64,000 bases of DNA from Burhinus oedicnemus (taxonomy: Eukaryota > Chordata > Aves > Charadriiformes > Burhinidae): NCBI GenBank assembly GCA_008921705.1, contig VFFE01007215.1, positions 1,262,141 to 1,326,140 on the forward strand, read 5' to 3'. The notes beneath the pieces were generated by a model, which saw only the letters and a list, made by a program, of their open reading frames with translations, was not told the origin of the DNA and did not search any database. This document shows, piece after piece, positions 14,201-26,255 of the stretch. Position 1 is the stretch's first letter. Every line of letters begins with the position of its first letter. The translations under genes were made by a program, and so were the position numbers.

Positions 14201-17200
14201 ATTTCATGTTTGAGAAATTTATTTTAAGACTGCATTTAGTTTCTGTTCCTTTCTCTTAAATAACTTTCATTTCTCACATTCAAACTTTTAGGAAAAATCC
14301 CAGTTTATTCATGAGATGAAATGAATGGATCTTAAGTGAAAACTTAGTGAGTATTACTAAAGTTACTAAAGTGACTACTTTTTTATTCTCTTTGGTACCC
14401 AAGGAAATGATCACTTCTTAGCATCTATGAATTAGATTAATCTCATCCAACTTTTTCTGTCTAAACCAGACATTTAATGAATGAGTACACACAGTAGCAG
14501 AAAAGGCATACATGGCAAATCTACCTTGCTTTGATGCACACTTATTAGGAATGGGATTCCTAACTTCACCTATCGAAATACAGCAAAAAGAGAAGCTAAA
14601 CTTCTAGCTCTGGAAAGGATGGACAGGAATAAAGATCACCAGAGGACTAGTCATTCCAATGGTATAGGGAACTTATTTTAGGATTTGTGAATCTCAATCA
14701 GAGATGCCTATCTCTCTATGTCATCTATAGAGTGAGAGGAATTCCTTTATGAAGGCCATGAGCCTGTGAGGTGCCCGGGAAAAGCAAAGGAAGAGCAGGA
14801 AGCTGGGTAAGTTGGGAACAGGTCAGCACCAGAGGAGGCAGCGACAGGGGGAAGAAGGTGTCATTAGGTAGACTGGAGAACACCAGAACATAAGGTTGAG
14901 AACCATATGAGGTAGCAACACGGGGCAGGAGAATATGATGGGCAAGAGGCTGTGAGGAAAAATGACTGATATGAGAAACTATAGGCATAAGACAGGAATA
15001 AGTAGATGGCTAGAGGGAAAGTATGAATTATGCAGCTGATTATCCTATCTGATTAGGAATGGAAACCTTCAGGGGTGGAATGGCAGCTTCTCTCAATTTA
15101 GGAGATACCAGGGTCTCTGAAACCCCATCCAAGCAGCAGAGGGAAGCCTACAGTTTTGTGCAGGTATGTTATTTTTAACTTGAGGTGACAACAATAAAAA
15201 GTACAAAAGGAAGAGCTCTGAGAGCAGCTGGCTTTCCAGCAAAAGTGAAAAAAGCCAGCAGGCAAGCAAAAGCAACAGGAGCAGGAGTGGAGAACTCATT
15301 TGAAACTCCAGATCCCAATTAAAGCTTAGAAGAAGATTTTTAAGTCCCTTAAGGGAAGGTGGCTGGGGAGATGTCATTTGGAGTTGCAGAAATCATGCAG
15401 ACAATGAGACAAGAGAACGGCTTTAAAATGTAGTGAGATAGAATAGACCTCAATGCCAACTTCTAAATATGATACAAACAGTAAAATGAGGGAATGAACA
15501 GTCATTAGAAAAAATAAGATAACTTTTTATAAATATAAATAACTTTCTTATAAAAGAGAAATAATATATCTTGCATCATATAATCCCATATTTACATTTC
15601 TTCAGGCTTCAGTAGAGCTATTCATAATTTCTGAAATACCCAGATTTAATTTGAAATAATTGAACTAGAATGGGTTTTAAAACTGAAAAAAATCCTCTGC
15701 TTATCCGAGAGGAAGTAGCCTGCATCAAACATGTTTCCAGAGGGGAAATCTGAGCAATAAAAACACCTATAATAAATGGAAATACCCATGTACAGTAAAG
15801 GCAAAAACTGTAGCTACCGTAGCTACTGATAACATAAACCAACCAAAAATATTTGCTCTAGGGACCTACAAAACATAATCTAGTGGTGCTGTTATTTGTG
15901 TCAATTCAAGAAATGGACTGAGAGAAATTGAAATGGATAGCAGGGTATGGTGTATGAGTTGAAGTGAATGTTTCCTCACTTTGACTCATATGTTTACATT
16001 TTTGAGAAGTAAATATTAAATTTGATTTTTTTTTTGTTAGCTATTTAGTGAACACAGTATTGTACATATGGCAAAACTAGTGCCACTGGCCAAGAATACA
16101 GAGAAACATTGCCTTCCAAGAAACATGGTGCGTGTGGGGAGAAGAGGGAGAAGAGATGCAAATAGAAGTCAATTTCTTTTATTTAGCTTTAGGGGCAAAA
16201 CATTTTATACAGCTTACTGTGCTAAAACTAGGTTACAATATATCATCTTCAGTAGTGTGTGTAATCAGTGTTTAGGGCTTTTTATTTTCTCAAATAGCTC
16301 CATTTGCTCATTCAGACAGAGCTTGTGCCATTTCAGTGAATCTCCTGCTGTCAGGAATTATACACATTGAAGTAAACTGTAGATTAACCATCTACGGATT
16401 GTTTGGAAGGAGCTTTACCATTTGGAAAGTCTAATACAGAAACATTGCTATTTCTGATTCTATCAGTACATTATAATAATTCACACGTCCTTTACTTCCA
16501 GCATTTAATTCTCATACATACCTGTAGATGTTGAGCTTGTCAACCTTTATTACTTAATGAACCCTAAGGCTCACCCTTTCTTTTTATAAAAACATGAGCT
16601 CCCTTCTGAAAATTTGCTAATGGAAGGGAAGGAAGTTTATGAAAAAACAGGAAAGAATGCTACCTGACAAAATATTTTACTTTCTGCTGCTTATCACTAT
16701 GTTCTTGCTGTCTTGGGAGAAATGTTATCTTGGGAGGAGTTATATGTCTAAATATGGTTTATTAAAGTAAATTCACCGAGGTTACACACCTCATAAGTTT
16801 AAGAATAGGGACAGAAAGAACATTTTTAAGAAGAATATTTTCCATCAGTGATGGCTGGTCAGTGGCATGTGCTATAGAGAAGCACAAGTGTACAAATGAT
16901 CTCAGCCATGGAAGGCTGGTAGACAATTCTAATAGGCAGTCTGGGCTTTGTTTTGAAAGACAACTGTCAAAAATAATATCACAACAATAAAGCAAGCAGA
17001 TACAACAGATATAGAAATTCAAAATTGCCTAATAATAGCCTTTTAAATACCATGTGACCTGCCATGAATTAAACCAGGAGAAATTATACCATCTGTTTTC
17101 ATTCAGCTTGTTAAAAATGCTCTCAGGGATTGATGAGACCAGAAAGCATGGTAGATTAATTTGATTTTAGTGTAGCAGGAAAGTATATCAGCTATTCCCT

Positions 17201-17670
17201 TCACCTGAGGGAGCCAGAGATCCTTGTTCTGCAACAAGTCGTGGTGTGTTGGGTTCTCCCATGGAATAAAGTGATCATCGCTTTCAAGAAACTGACAGTC
17301 ACTTGATCCTGTTTGGTAATGTTTATTATTTCAAAGGGTATAATTTTCATAATGCTACTATCCATTTATCTTTTATATCATGGTTCTGTCATTCTCTTTC
17401 TTGGCCATCTGGATTTTTAAGATGGAATGCCCATTTTAATGGCAGAATATTCTAAATGTACTCTTATCACATTTGTCTGCTGATTTATCTTGTGGTCAGC
17501 CCATACAATGCATCTCAACAGCAAGGAGAATCCATTCTATATAGAAAAAAAGAGGAAATTGAATCAAATGTCAAGCTGATTTATCACAGGCCACATTTAA
17601 ACAACTGCTATTTTGTAAAGAGTTTCTGTAAAATATAAAACATTTTGAGTCTTACTTTCAAAATTGTTTT
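11231..17670. other. Intronic sequence, mostly unique
   Basis: No gene or confident repeat is visible here. The stretch 14,720-15,400 is strongly purine-rich on the plus strand (runs of AGGAAGAGCAGG type), which produces long open frames on the minus strand that look compositional. Short A/T-rich runs occur near 13,800-13,850 and 14,100. Confidence 0.45.
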
Positions 17671-17675
17671 CATTA

Positions 17676-18340
17676 TTGGAGCACCTGGAATTCCTTGATC
17701 AGAATCCTATTGTACAGGGCACTATGCAACCGAAGTACAAAAAGATAGTCTTTTCTCCAAAGAATTTAAAATCTAGGAGTAAGATAACAGGACACAAACA
17801 CAGGCAGAAGGGGGAGTCAAGGAAACCATGAGTTAATACGGAGCTGTGAGTCAAGAGCATAAATGGTGATTTCAATGTAGCTTATAATGGAAATTTTCAG
17901 CAAAAGGACATTTCTAAGAGGATTAGAGGAGCGCAAATAAGTATCTTCATATAAGTTCATAAGAATGGTTGTTTAAATATTTAACAAATTGACAATAGTA
18001 ATTGTAACTGGAAGAACAGAGACCAGAGCCAATAGATGCAGAAAGATAAATGGTAGATTGTTAAAGAAAAGATGAGTAGCTTACATTTGATTTGATGGTT
18101 GAAGAGGCATTTGCAAGAGCTGGTGAACACATGTGGTATGGAACTGGATCAGGTTTCCAGGTGGGTGTGCATAGGGCGAGCTTGGCAAGGTCAGGGAAGA
18201 GTGTGCTACTGTGACCCAGATGGGGAATTATTAGTGCTCAGATAAGAGTTTTAGCCTTGTGGATTGGTAAATCAGACTATGTATTAGTGATGTTTTACAA
18301 TACAAATAAGCAGAAGCTGAACATAGGCTGAGCATGAGGA
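17676..18340 (-). repeat. Ancient L2-like LINE remnant, 3' part
   Basis: Read on the plus strand, the block starts with GATCAGAATCCTATTGTACA, GGGCACTATG and CTCCAAAGAATTTAAAATCTA. This is a decayed version of the complement of the L2-clade 3' end (the widespread GATCAGGGCCCCATTGTGCT form). It continues to AGATAAGAGTTTTAGCC and GTGATGTTTTACAAT, matching the complement of the late L2 open reading frame. The element therefore lies on the minus strand. No intact protein survives. Confidence 0.5.
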
Positions 18341-18477
18341 TTTAGAAAGAGCTCTGACTGAAAGATGATGCCATATGATTGGCCTGCATGGCAGGAAGGA
18401 CAAAGAGATTCACAGGTGGTGAAGAAAAGTTGGTGTGGGCAGGTACTGGATGGATGGCAAGGAGCTCTGTTTAGTTA

Positions 18478-18903
18478 CAGAATCACAGAATCACAAGGGT
18501 TGGAAGGGACCTCTGGAGATCATCTAGTCCAACCCCCCTGCCAGAGCAGGGTCACCTACAGCAGGTTGCGCAGGATGGCGTCCAGGCAGGTTTTGAATGT
18601 CTCCAGAGTCGGAGACTCCACCACCTTTCTAGGCAGCCTGTTCCAGTGCTCTGCCACCCTCAAAGTAAAGAAGTTCCTCCTCATGTTTAGATGGAACTTC
18701 CTACGTTCAAGTTTGTGCCCATTACATCTTGTCCTATCACTGGACACCACTGCAAAAAGACTGGTCCCATCCTCCCAGCACCCTCCCTTTAAGTATTTAT
18801 AAGCATTGATGAGATCCCCTCTGGGTCTTCTCTTCTCTAGACTAAAAAGACCCAAGTCCCTCAGCCTTTCCTCATCAGAAAGATCTTCCAGCCCCCTAAT
18901 CAA
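18478..18903 (-). repeat. CR1 LINE, 5'-truncated 3' end
   Basis: The 3' tail is at the low coordinate: the complement of the ATTCTGTGATTCT repeat followed by GGTTGGAAGGGACCTCTGGA. The minus frame encodes the CR1 ORF2 C-terminus ([24 protein letters not shown] at about 18,820-18,900, then [20 protein letters not shown]). It is a typical short CR1 insertion, in the same orientation as the surrounding SLC32A1-like gene. Confidence 0.92.
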
Positions 18904-20399
18904 CAGGTGCTTCTATTGACTGCTGAACGGACAGCCAAATATTTGAAGTGGGCAGCAAAGGGATCTAAATAAGATGTGAATTGAACTGGCCCAGGAAAAC
19001 ACACTCTGCTGTCATCACACACTCCCACAGGCGGTGAAGGACATGGTGTCTACCCGCAGTGTCTCTAGCAGCCCTGAGAGCCTGAGTCTGATGCAGGTGA
19101 TGATCTCAGGGAGCAAGGCAGGAGTCAGAGCTTCAGGAGAGATCACCAGCATTTGTCATGTGCCTGGTTATGGACAGCAGTGTAGAGGGGAGGAGGCTGG
19201 TCATGACCCTGCATATTAAATCACGTAATACTTCTCCATGTGAAAAATTCTTGCAATTAAAAATACAAATAGAATGGTGTAGTGTGTGTGTGCTTGTAGT
19301 TATCTACCTACCGATGCAAAAGCTTTTTTTAGTCATTAACACCACCAGAGTGGGCCATCTCCTGGGTGGCTTGAAGGTTTCCTAATGATGAAATGAAAGA
19401 AAAAGAGGTCTGGGAGGCAGACGTGCAATGTTGAGGTTTCTGAAGTGTTACTTACACATACTATTTATTTTATATATGTCATGGGAAAAACGCAAACTGA
19501 CACACCCTTTTTGCAAATATATGTAAATGTGCATGTAAATCCCACCTCTGTCACTTGGCAGGTTGTCTATTAAGCTCTAGCAACACCGTTGATAGTAGCT
19601 GGCCTTTGAGGAATGGCAGTGTTTAAAGCTCTTGGGTGGAGACGTGCTCTCACTTCATTCATGTAAACTGTACTTAAGTTGACTGAGATATAAAATAGCA
19701 GAAATATTGATGACCCCACTAAGGGTGTCTGTTGGCAAGCCGAGTTTGGCAGCATGCCAAAGCAACCTGCAAATCCAATTAAGGCAAAGGTTCATGTTGC
19801 TACTGGCTAGAAAGCACCACTGCAAGGAGAAGAGTTGAGCTGGTCTCTCCCAGCTCCTCGACTGAACCCCACATCAGGACCCAGGTGCCCATCCCCTGCT
19901 CTGACTCCCTCAGACCTACAGGGAGCTCCCTCTCCCTGCGGGGCAGGAGGGGAAGGGCAGGAGGAAGCAAGCGGGAGGGCCTCTAGCATGAGGCCAGGTT
20001 TACCTTTGACCAAAAAAACTTTGGTTGTGGCCTTTACTGGCAAATGAGTTAGACAGGAGGCTGAAAATCAGTGCCCACGTACTCGGCGGTGTCTGTGCAC
20101 TTTTCCTCTTCTCTGTCCTCAAACACGCGCTGGGTAGTGACAAAACTGCCATTTTGCACTGGAGTGCAGCAGTTAGGATAAGCACCAGCAAGTTCAATGT
20201 GCACCAATACTTGTACTGGGTGTCCATGCCCAGGTGCTGGCCCTGGTGGGAAGGGCTGCAGGGTGGCCTCTGTGAGGAGCCCTGTGTTGGACACAGCTGG
20301 CTCCAGCTGGCTCCTATGGACCCACCACAGGACACGGCTCAGCCCTCTAGCCAAGATGGCGACGCCTCAGGGAAAGCCTGTGTAAGGAAGAGCAAAAAC
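18904..20399. other. Intronic sequence with a GC-rich patch at 19.8-20.4 kb
   Basis: No gene is recognised. The GC-rich patch carries overlapping open frames on both strands of up to 128 codons, none with a family motif. At 20,351-20,364 it contains CCAAGATGGCGACG, which fits the YY1 consensus. The patch may be the 5' part of the LTR that follows, but I cannot place an LTR start. Confidence 0.4.
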
Positions 20400-20725
20400 A
20401 CCAGAGAGTAGGAAGGGGACCATAGGAGGGAAGGACTGAAGTTGACCATGGGAAAAGGGTGTTACTTTAATGTTTGTCTTTTTGGTTCCCAATACCAGAT
20501 GCACTAATCAAACATATATATATATTAATTAGCAATAAAGTTAATTTTCCCCAAGTTGAGTCTGTTTTGCCCACAACAGTAGCTGGCAAGTGATCTCCCT
20601 GTCTTTATCTTGACCCATGAGCTTTTGTACTCCTGTTCTATTTACTTCCCCCTGCCCAGCTGAGGGGGGGAAGTAAGCGAGCAGTTGGGTGGGAACATGG
20701 CTATTAGCCAAGGCTAACCCACCAC
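20400..20725 (+). mobile_element. Endogenous retrovirus LTR, 3' part (TGTGGTGGGTT-type avian family)
   Basis: The block runs from a GGGAAAAGGGTGTTACTTTAA region through AATAAAGTTAATTTTCCCCA, CTGTTTTGCCCACAACAGTA, CTTTATCTTGACCCATGAGC and a CCCCCTGCCCAGCTGAGG G-tract to a terminal GGCTAACCCACCAC. This order of blocks matches the R/U5 end of a common avian ERV LTR. The AATAAA at 20,534 may be its poly(A) signal. The 5' boundary and any target-site duplication could not be found, so the copy may be truncated. Confidence 0.6.
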
Positions 20726-21196
20726 CCTACCAGCTTCACGTAGGAGGACAAAAGCCTCACAGCTATAAAAAAACTGTTCTAAAAGATAAAAAGTAGTAGA
20801 TTTTCCAGATGAAAAGATTACCAAACTTATATGACTAGTGAATAATCAACAAGAAGTCTCGCCTACAAGAAACAGGTACTTCCAAATTCCACGAGACTTT
20901 CCTGCCCAGACTGTGACAAAATGGACGTCAACCCCAGGATAAACATACTAGGCATTGCATTGGCTTAGCTACTGTTTCTAAGAGTAACCTGCAAGATAAT
21001 GTGGTGGCTTTGAAATTTAGATGCTGAAATATATGGATTTCATAACTACTACCCAAGGAGAGTTTCAACTACAGTTGTTGGAAATTATAGGTAATTGACA
21101 TTGCTAAAAGTCAAGTGTCAAATAAATAAATTTTCTTGAAATGTAAGGTTATAATTTGCAGTTCTGAACAGAATTATTCAGATTTTTTTAAGCACA

Positions 21197-21714
21197 TGTC
21201 GTGGTTTAGCCCCGGCCAGCAACTAGGACCACGCAGCCATTCACTCACTCCTGCCTGTCCCCCCCATAGGATAAGGGAGAAGAGGGAGAAAAAGGAAAAA
21301 ACTGCTCATGGGTTGAGATGAAGACAGTTTAATAAAACACTAACAGAAGAAAAGATAATAATAATAATAATGGTAAAAGAATATGCAAAAGGAGTGATGC
21401 AATACAATTGCTCACTGCCCAACGATCAGTTGCCCAGCCCGTCCTGAGCAACAATCGTGGATTCATGCCCCTGGCCAACCCTCATTTATATACTGAGCAT
21501 GACGTCTGTGGTACAGAATATTCCTTTGGCCAGTTTGTCCTGTCTATGCTCCCTCTCAGCTTCTATGGGAAGCTGAAAAAGTCCTTGACTTAATATAAGC
21601 ATTACTTAGCAACAACTGAAACAATAGGTGTTATCAACATTATTCTCATACTAAATCCAAAACACAGCACCTACTAGGAAGAAAATCAACTCTATCCTAG
21701 CTGAAACCAGGACA
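21197..21714 (-). mobile_element. ERVL-type solo LTR
   Basis: A complete LTR of about 518 bp begins TGTCGTGGTTTAGCCCCGGC and ends CTGAAACCAGGACA; the ends are inverted TGTC/GACA. Read on the minus strand it starts TGTCCTGGTTTCAGCTAGGA, the classic avian ERVL LTR start. It is flanked by a perfect 5-bp direct repeat GCACA (21,192-21,196 and 21,715-21,719). A TATATAAATGAG box lies at about 21,482-21,493 on the minus strand. No internal proviral sequence is present, so it arose by LTR-LTR recombination. It lies in the same transcriptional direction as the host gene. Confidence 0.93.
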
Positions 21715-24330
21715 GCACAGCAGGGCTTCTGCCTACTGTTATCAAAAGGATGTAATAATAGACAGCTATGTCAGTAAAGCTCAGGTGAAAATCAGTTAAA
21801 GGTATTGGTTAAGAATAAATATTTTTAAAAATATATATCTTACACCCAGTGAAATAGAGATTTTCAGATTTAAGGCTGAGGTTGCATGTTAAATTCCATG
21901 TTTGTGGTGTTATACTTTAGAATGTCTCCTCATCTCATATTATCTCATATGACAATTAGCTTAAAACACGTCGACATCATAAATTATAAACCATTGTGTA
22001 TCAGTCATAGCCAAACTACTGAGGCTATTAGAGTCATTGCGACAGAGACAGAGAGAGAGACACCTCCTGTAACTCTCTTGCAACTCATCAATTAGGAAAT
22101 GCAATTTTGGGCCCATGGTGTGGGCAAGCACAATCTAAGCACTGCTTTAATTTATAAAGATTTTTAATATGTCATTTTAATGTCTAGAAGGCTGCAAGAA
22201 TTGCAATACTTTGATCCATTACTTGTGTAACCCATGTACTTGTTTCTGGGATGTTTCAAGAGCTAGTATGGTGCTTTCTGAACAAATTGTCTGTATGTTG
22301 GGCACTGTCTGTATGTCCAGGGAATAATTTGTGGAGGAGTTATGTTATATCACAGCTCCTACTTGCTGGCAAATCTGACACAGACGGGCTATGGAAAACT
22401 GATTTGCCAATCCTAACATTTCCATAATAGTTACAGTAGAATATGCTGATGTAAATCCATTCAATGCTCCCTCCATCTGTTCATTGCCCAGATGATGTGA
22501 CAAACAACATAAAATGCAAAAGCTATAAACCAGCAACTTAAATCCCATGAGAACAATCCAAATATTTCTTCCTGGAACAAGAAAAAACTTTAGATGAGCC
22601 ACCTCTCTATGTTTAGGAGTTCTGGCTTCATAACGTTTTTAGTGTTTGCAGCTGACCAAGGGAAAAGTGGGCTGTATAGTGCATTCTCTAATGAGATTTA
22701 TGGGAATGGCTGTTAGTTAACTCAAAATCAGTCCACTGCACAGTACTTACGTGTCAAATAAAGAGATTTTTGTGAAGTAGATATAATTTCATTGTTGTAG
22801 GATAACCCAGTTTTTATAAAAAGCTTTTGTGTTAAAAAGTGGGCTTGGGAATAGACGGAATATATATCCTGTGTGCAGCCTTCTCTGTGCTATATGAATA
22901 TGTGCACAAAACAAAAGAAATCTACTGCAGGTTCTGAGCTGAAATAAAAGGTTGTATGAATTAGTAACATATGTCCGGAATCTTTTTTTCCCTCAAGAGA
23001 AAATCCAAAGAGAAAACCAGGGCACAAGTGTTAGTTACAGAGTCTTCTTCCCAAAAATACATCTTTTATCAATTGCATTGCATAATGGTGACATTCTATC
23101 ATGGGAAAAACAGATTGACTTATAGATGGCCGTCACCAGGCTCTAGGCTTTTTTGGATCTCCAATTGTGGCTACATGGGTTTCTGGTTGCAAACTTACGA
23201 AAAATAAATTTGGCCAGTATTGCAGATGCATTTCAGCTAAAACCATACTAATTGGCATATTTACGTGCATCATAATAGTCCTACAGTCTTGGAACTTTAC
23301 TTTGCATTGTCAGTTTTTGACTAGCTCCATTTGGAAACTTGAATTACTTGCTGGTCCTAGGTTAGATATCAGCATCAAGCATCTCTCTTTAATTCTCAGT
23401 ACCACCTCTTGATATGAGATGCAGCAGTTTGTTTCCCTCAGACATCTATAATTTAGTTCAGAGTATGACTTTAGCTTCAATGTATAATTCAAGGAAGTTA
23501 CTGCTCTGGGCACCAGAAAGGATTGACCCTTGTTCGCAAGTCTGGAAAATAAATACTTAAGATCAAGTACTGCGGTTAAGATCTAAGTGCTTATTTAGTT
23601 AAATGTGACTAAATTATTTAAGGTTAAGGACGAGAAGATTTGTATTGTGGCACATCTAATGACCTGATGGTGAAAACATTTAGCTTTCTAAGCACACAAA
23701 CATGTACATATCTATATTTAGAAAATGCTTAAATATGGTGTCAGTAAAGCTTAATGGGAGGGGTGTTTAGACACCTTAAAAAGATGTTTGCCTTTATATC
23801 TTTAGGGACATATCTGCTAATTCTGTTTCTCAGCATCACTGTGTTTACCACTTAAGTCTTTGGGAGTTGTTGATATTCAGTAAGCACTCTAAGGATTTAG
23901 TCTGTATTAGGGAGATGAAGGCAGGTAACTCAGAGGAAACATCATAGAAAAATAAATATTAACTATGAGATATTCTCAAATGAATCTTTTAGAGTTACAT
24001 AAATAAAAATGAGCCACATTGGAACCCAACATGCAAATGTATCTATAATGGCACACCGTGAAGGATATACAGATATACACTTTCGTTTTTAAAAATGGTG
24101 ATTATTGAAGTGTTGAGTCTTTCCTAAACTAATGTACAATACACAGAATATAAATATAATGAGCATATTTATGATCACTACTGTAATATTTATTGATTTA
24201 TTATTGACACAATTTTAAATAATTATTAATAATACTAATTGCATTATTGTTATTCCTAGAAGCACTCACAACAGACAAGCACCCTACTGTGTTATTCTAA
24301 CCATGGAACAAGAAAATTGCCTCTGCCGTA
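21715..24330. other. Intronic AT-rich sequence without recognisable features
   Basis: Only short random open frames are present. A GAGA-rich spot lies at 22,047-22,061 and an AT-rich stretch at 24,180-24,250. I see no repeat family here. Confidence 0.5.
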
Positions 24331-24412
24331 GGTATTTCTAATCTTTGTACAACCTAATCTCTGCAAAAGACAGGAAACAAAAGATGGCTGTGTTAGCTAC
24401 CAGATGCATTGA

Positions 24413-24985
24413 ATCAAATGGCACATTAAGTATGCTTTGATACATCATGTTTTACCAAACGTCTGGGAAAGACTTGTGCACTTATATTACCCTGTATTTT
24501 CAAGATTGTACAAGCATCATAATCCTGAAAGCACTTTGGAGCTGCCTGGTGAAGTGGCTGACTTTTTTGCACTGTTAAACTTGTTTGTGCTCCTGAGACC
24601 TGAGTGGAGACAGACTCACAATGGTGTAAAATACAGTTATGCTGAGATGGCCATTATTTCACTTCTTGCCATTACTTCACTCCTTCCCTTTCTCACTCAC
24701 TATAGAGTGGGTGCCTTTTTCTTTTACTTTGGCTTTCTCTTTCTTGGGCAAACATTCTCCATACTGTTTGCAGCAATCCTCCTACATGTTGCTGGCAAAT
24801 AAACAGACTTTATTGTTCTTTGGTCCCGCTGTGAAATGTTGTACCATGAGAATTTAACTACCTTCTTCCTTGTGACTGTTGCTTTGCTTATCTATCCAGC
24901 ACTACTGTACAAGTCAGTACAAAATTTTTTTGGCCTTTTACTGGTATATACAAACAAATGCAACTTGCATCACTCAGCTAGATGA
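24413..24985 (+). pseudogene. Broken multi-pass membrane-protein reading frame, family not recognised
   Basis: One plus-strand frame reads as protein for about 190 codons with a single internal stop: TAA at 24,800-24,802, where CAA would restore continuity. It then stays coding-like until TGA at 24,983. The residues are not random. A soluble amphipathic start (VWERLVHLYYPVFSRLY) is followed by a span near FFALLNLFVLL, then PEWRQTHNGVKYSYAEM, then several spans (AIISLLAITSLLPFL, AFFFYFGFLFLGQTFSILF and FFLVTVALLIYPALLY). There is no in-frame ATG at the start; an in-frame TGA sits at 24,410. No intron is needed to keep the frame, so a decayed processed copy is the simplest reading, but no poly(A) tail or target duplication is clear. 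I do not recognise the parent. It lies antisense within the SLC32A1-like intron. Confidence 0.45.
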
Positions 24986-26095
24986 TGCTGTTCATTATTC
25001 CTTTTGAATTAACTCAGCTTTATGGTCTCTGTCCTTACCTAGATTAACTGGATACAGGTTTTCATTTGCCTGTGCAGTGTCGGAATATGAAGCATGTTTC
25101 CCTGGAAACTTTAAATGTCTGAAGCAATCATTTACGTGTACAACATCATCACCAAAAGTGCACACTTTTTCAGTTGAAGTTAAAAACAAAATAAAAATCT
25201 CTACCTGTTTATTTGAAAATATTTGCATTTAAAACACTGTAGGAAAACCCTTGTATTTCATTTCAGAGACCAAAGATATAATTGTTCCTATAATAAATCT
25301 GGATTGTGAAATAACTTCACTTTTAGACTAATTGTATTCACCAAAATAACTGTTCAGAACACTTCAGAATTCTGCTGAAATGTTTACCTCTAATTGCCAT
25401 GCAAAACATTTCTGCCCTTTCCTCTGGGCAGGGCAAAACCGTCATTTTAGCATAGATTGTCTTCACCAGTCAAGAGCGTTTGGATTGTTTTAATCATTCT
25501 GTTCACAACTCTGACTTCCTCTTCAAAGCTATTCATAGAAATTTCTTTGAATTGTTATTTTTTACTGACAGATGCCCATTCAATATTCTCTCCTCCTCTC
25601 CTGGATTTCCCCTTTGTTTTCTCTGCTCTCTACCCTTGCTCCTAGACCAAATGCCAAGGAATTGGGAAACAGGAAAATACACACATGTGTAAGTAGATTC
25701 ACATATGTGCTCACATACGCAGTTTCACAATGTGTCATTAGGACACTTCGGTTGTACTATTAATGAAACTGCAGCTCCCAGGCTTTGCCGTCCCCAGCTT
25801 GCTTTAGGAGGAAAGCTCAATACAGCCGTAGCCAACTGCTCTTTCAATGCTGTTTTCTAAAATATTTGACCAAATGAGATCCAATAGCAGTATGCAACAC
25901 TCAGCATGCTGAGAGTTTTGACTAAGACTACAGTTACTGATCTGGTTGAATAATTTAACTTAAATTTGTCCTGTTTTTAAATGGGTAACTGCATGTTTGA
26001 TAGCATTTTTAGACAGTGTTATCGGTCTATTTTTTAACTGGAAGCTAGAATATTAATAATTAATAGTAATTGTGTACATAACGACATTCAGGAAT
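24986..26095. other. Intronic sequence without recognisable features
   Basis: Nothing coding or repeat-derived could be supported in this stretch. Confidence 0.5.
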
Positions 26096-26099
26096 TTTT

Positions 26100-26255
26100 A
26101 GGCACTTTGATATATTTACAGAGGCATTATTACTTTTGTTTTTCAGAAAGGAAAACAATGGGTGAGAGAGAAGGTGACTTGCCAAAAGGTCATACAGCAA
26201 ATATTGACAAAAATTGACTTCCAGAATGAAATCCTGGCCTTGGTGAAACCAAAGG
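26100..26255 (+). repeat. MIR-like CORE-SINE remnant
   Basis: The stretch GTTTTTCAGAAAGGAAAAC then GGTGACTTGCCAAAAGGTCA then TACAGCAAAT is the core of MIR-type SINEs (canonically an 'ACAGATGAGGAAACTGAGG ... GTGACTTGCCCAAGGTCA ... CAGCAAG' layout), strongly diverged. The plus strand carries the sense version. The ends are indistinct. Confidence 0.55.

Noticed and set aside
14725..15377. Minus-strand Leu/Pro/Ser-rich frames as a gene
   Set aside because: The plus strand is purine-rich here, so the frames reflect composition; there are no domain motifs and no consistent frame across the block.
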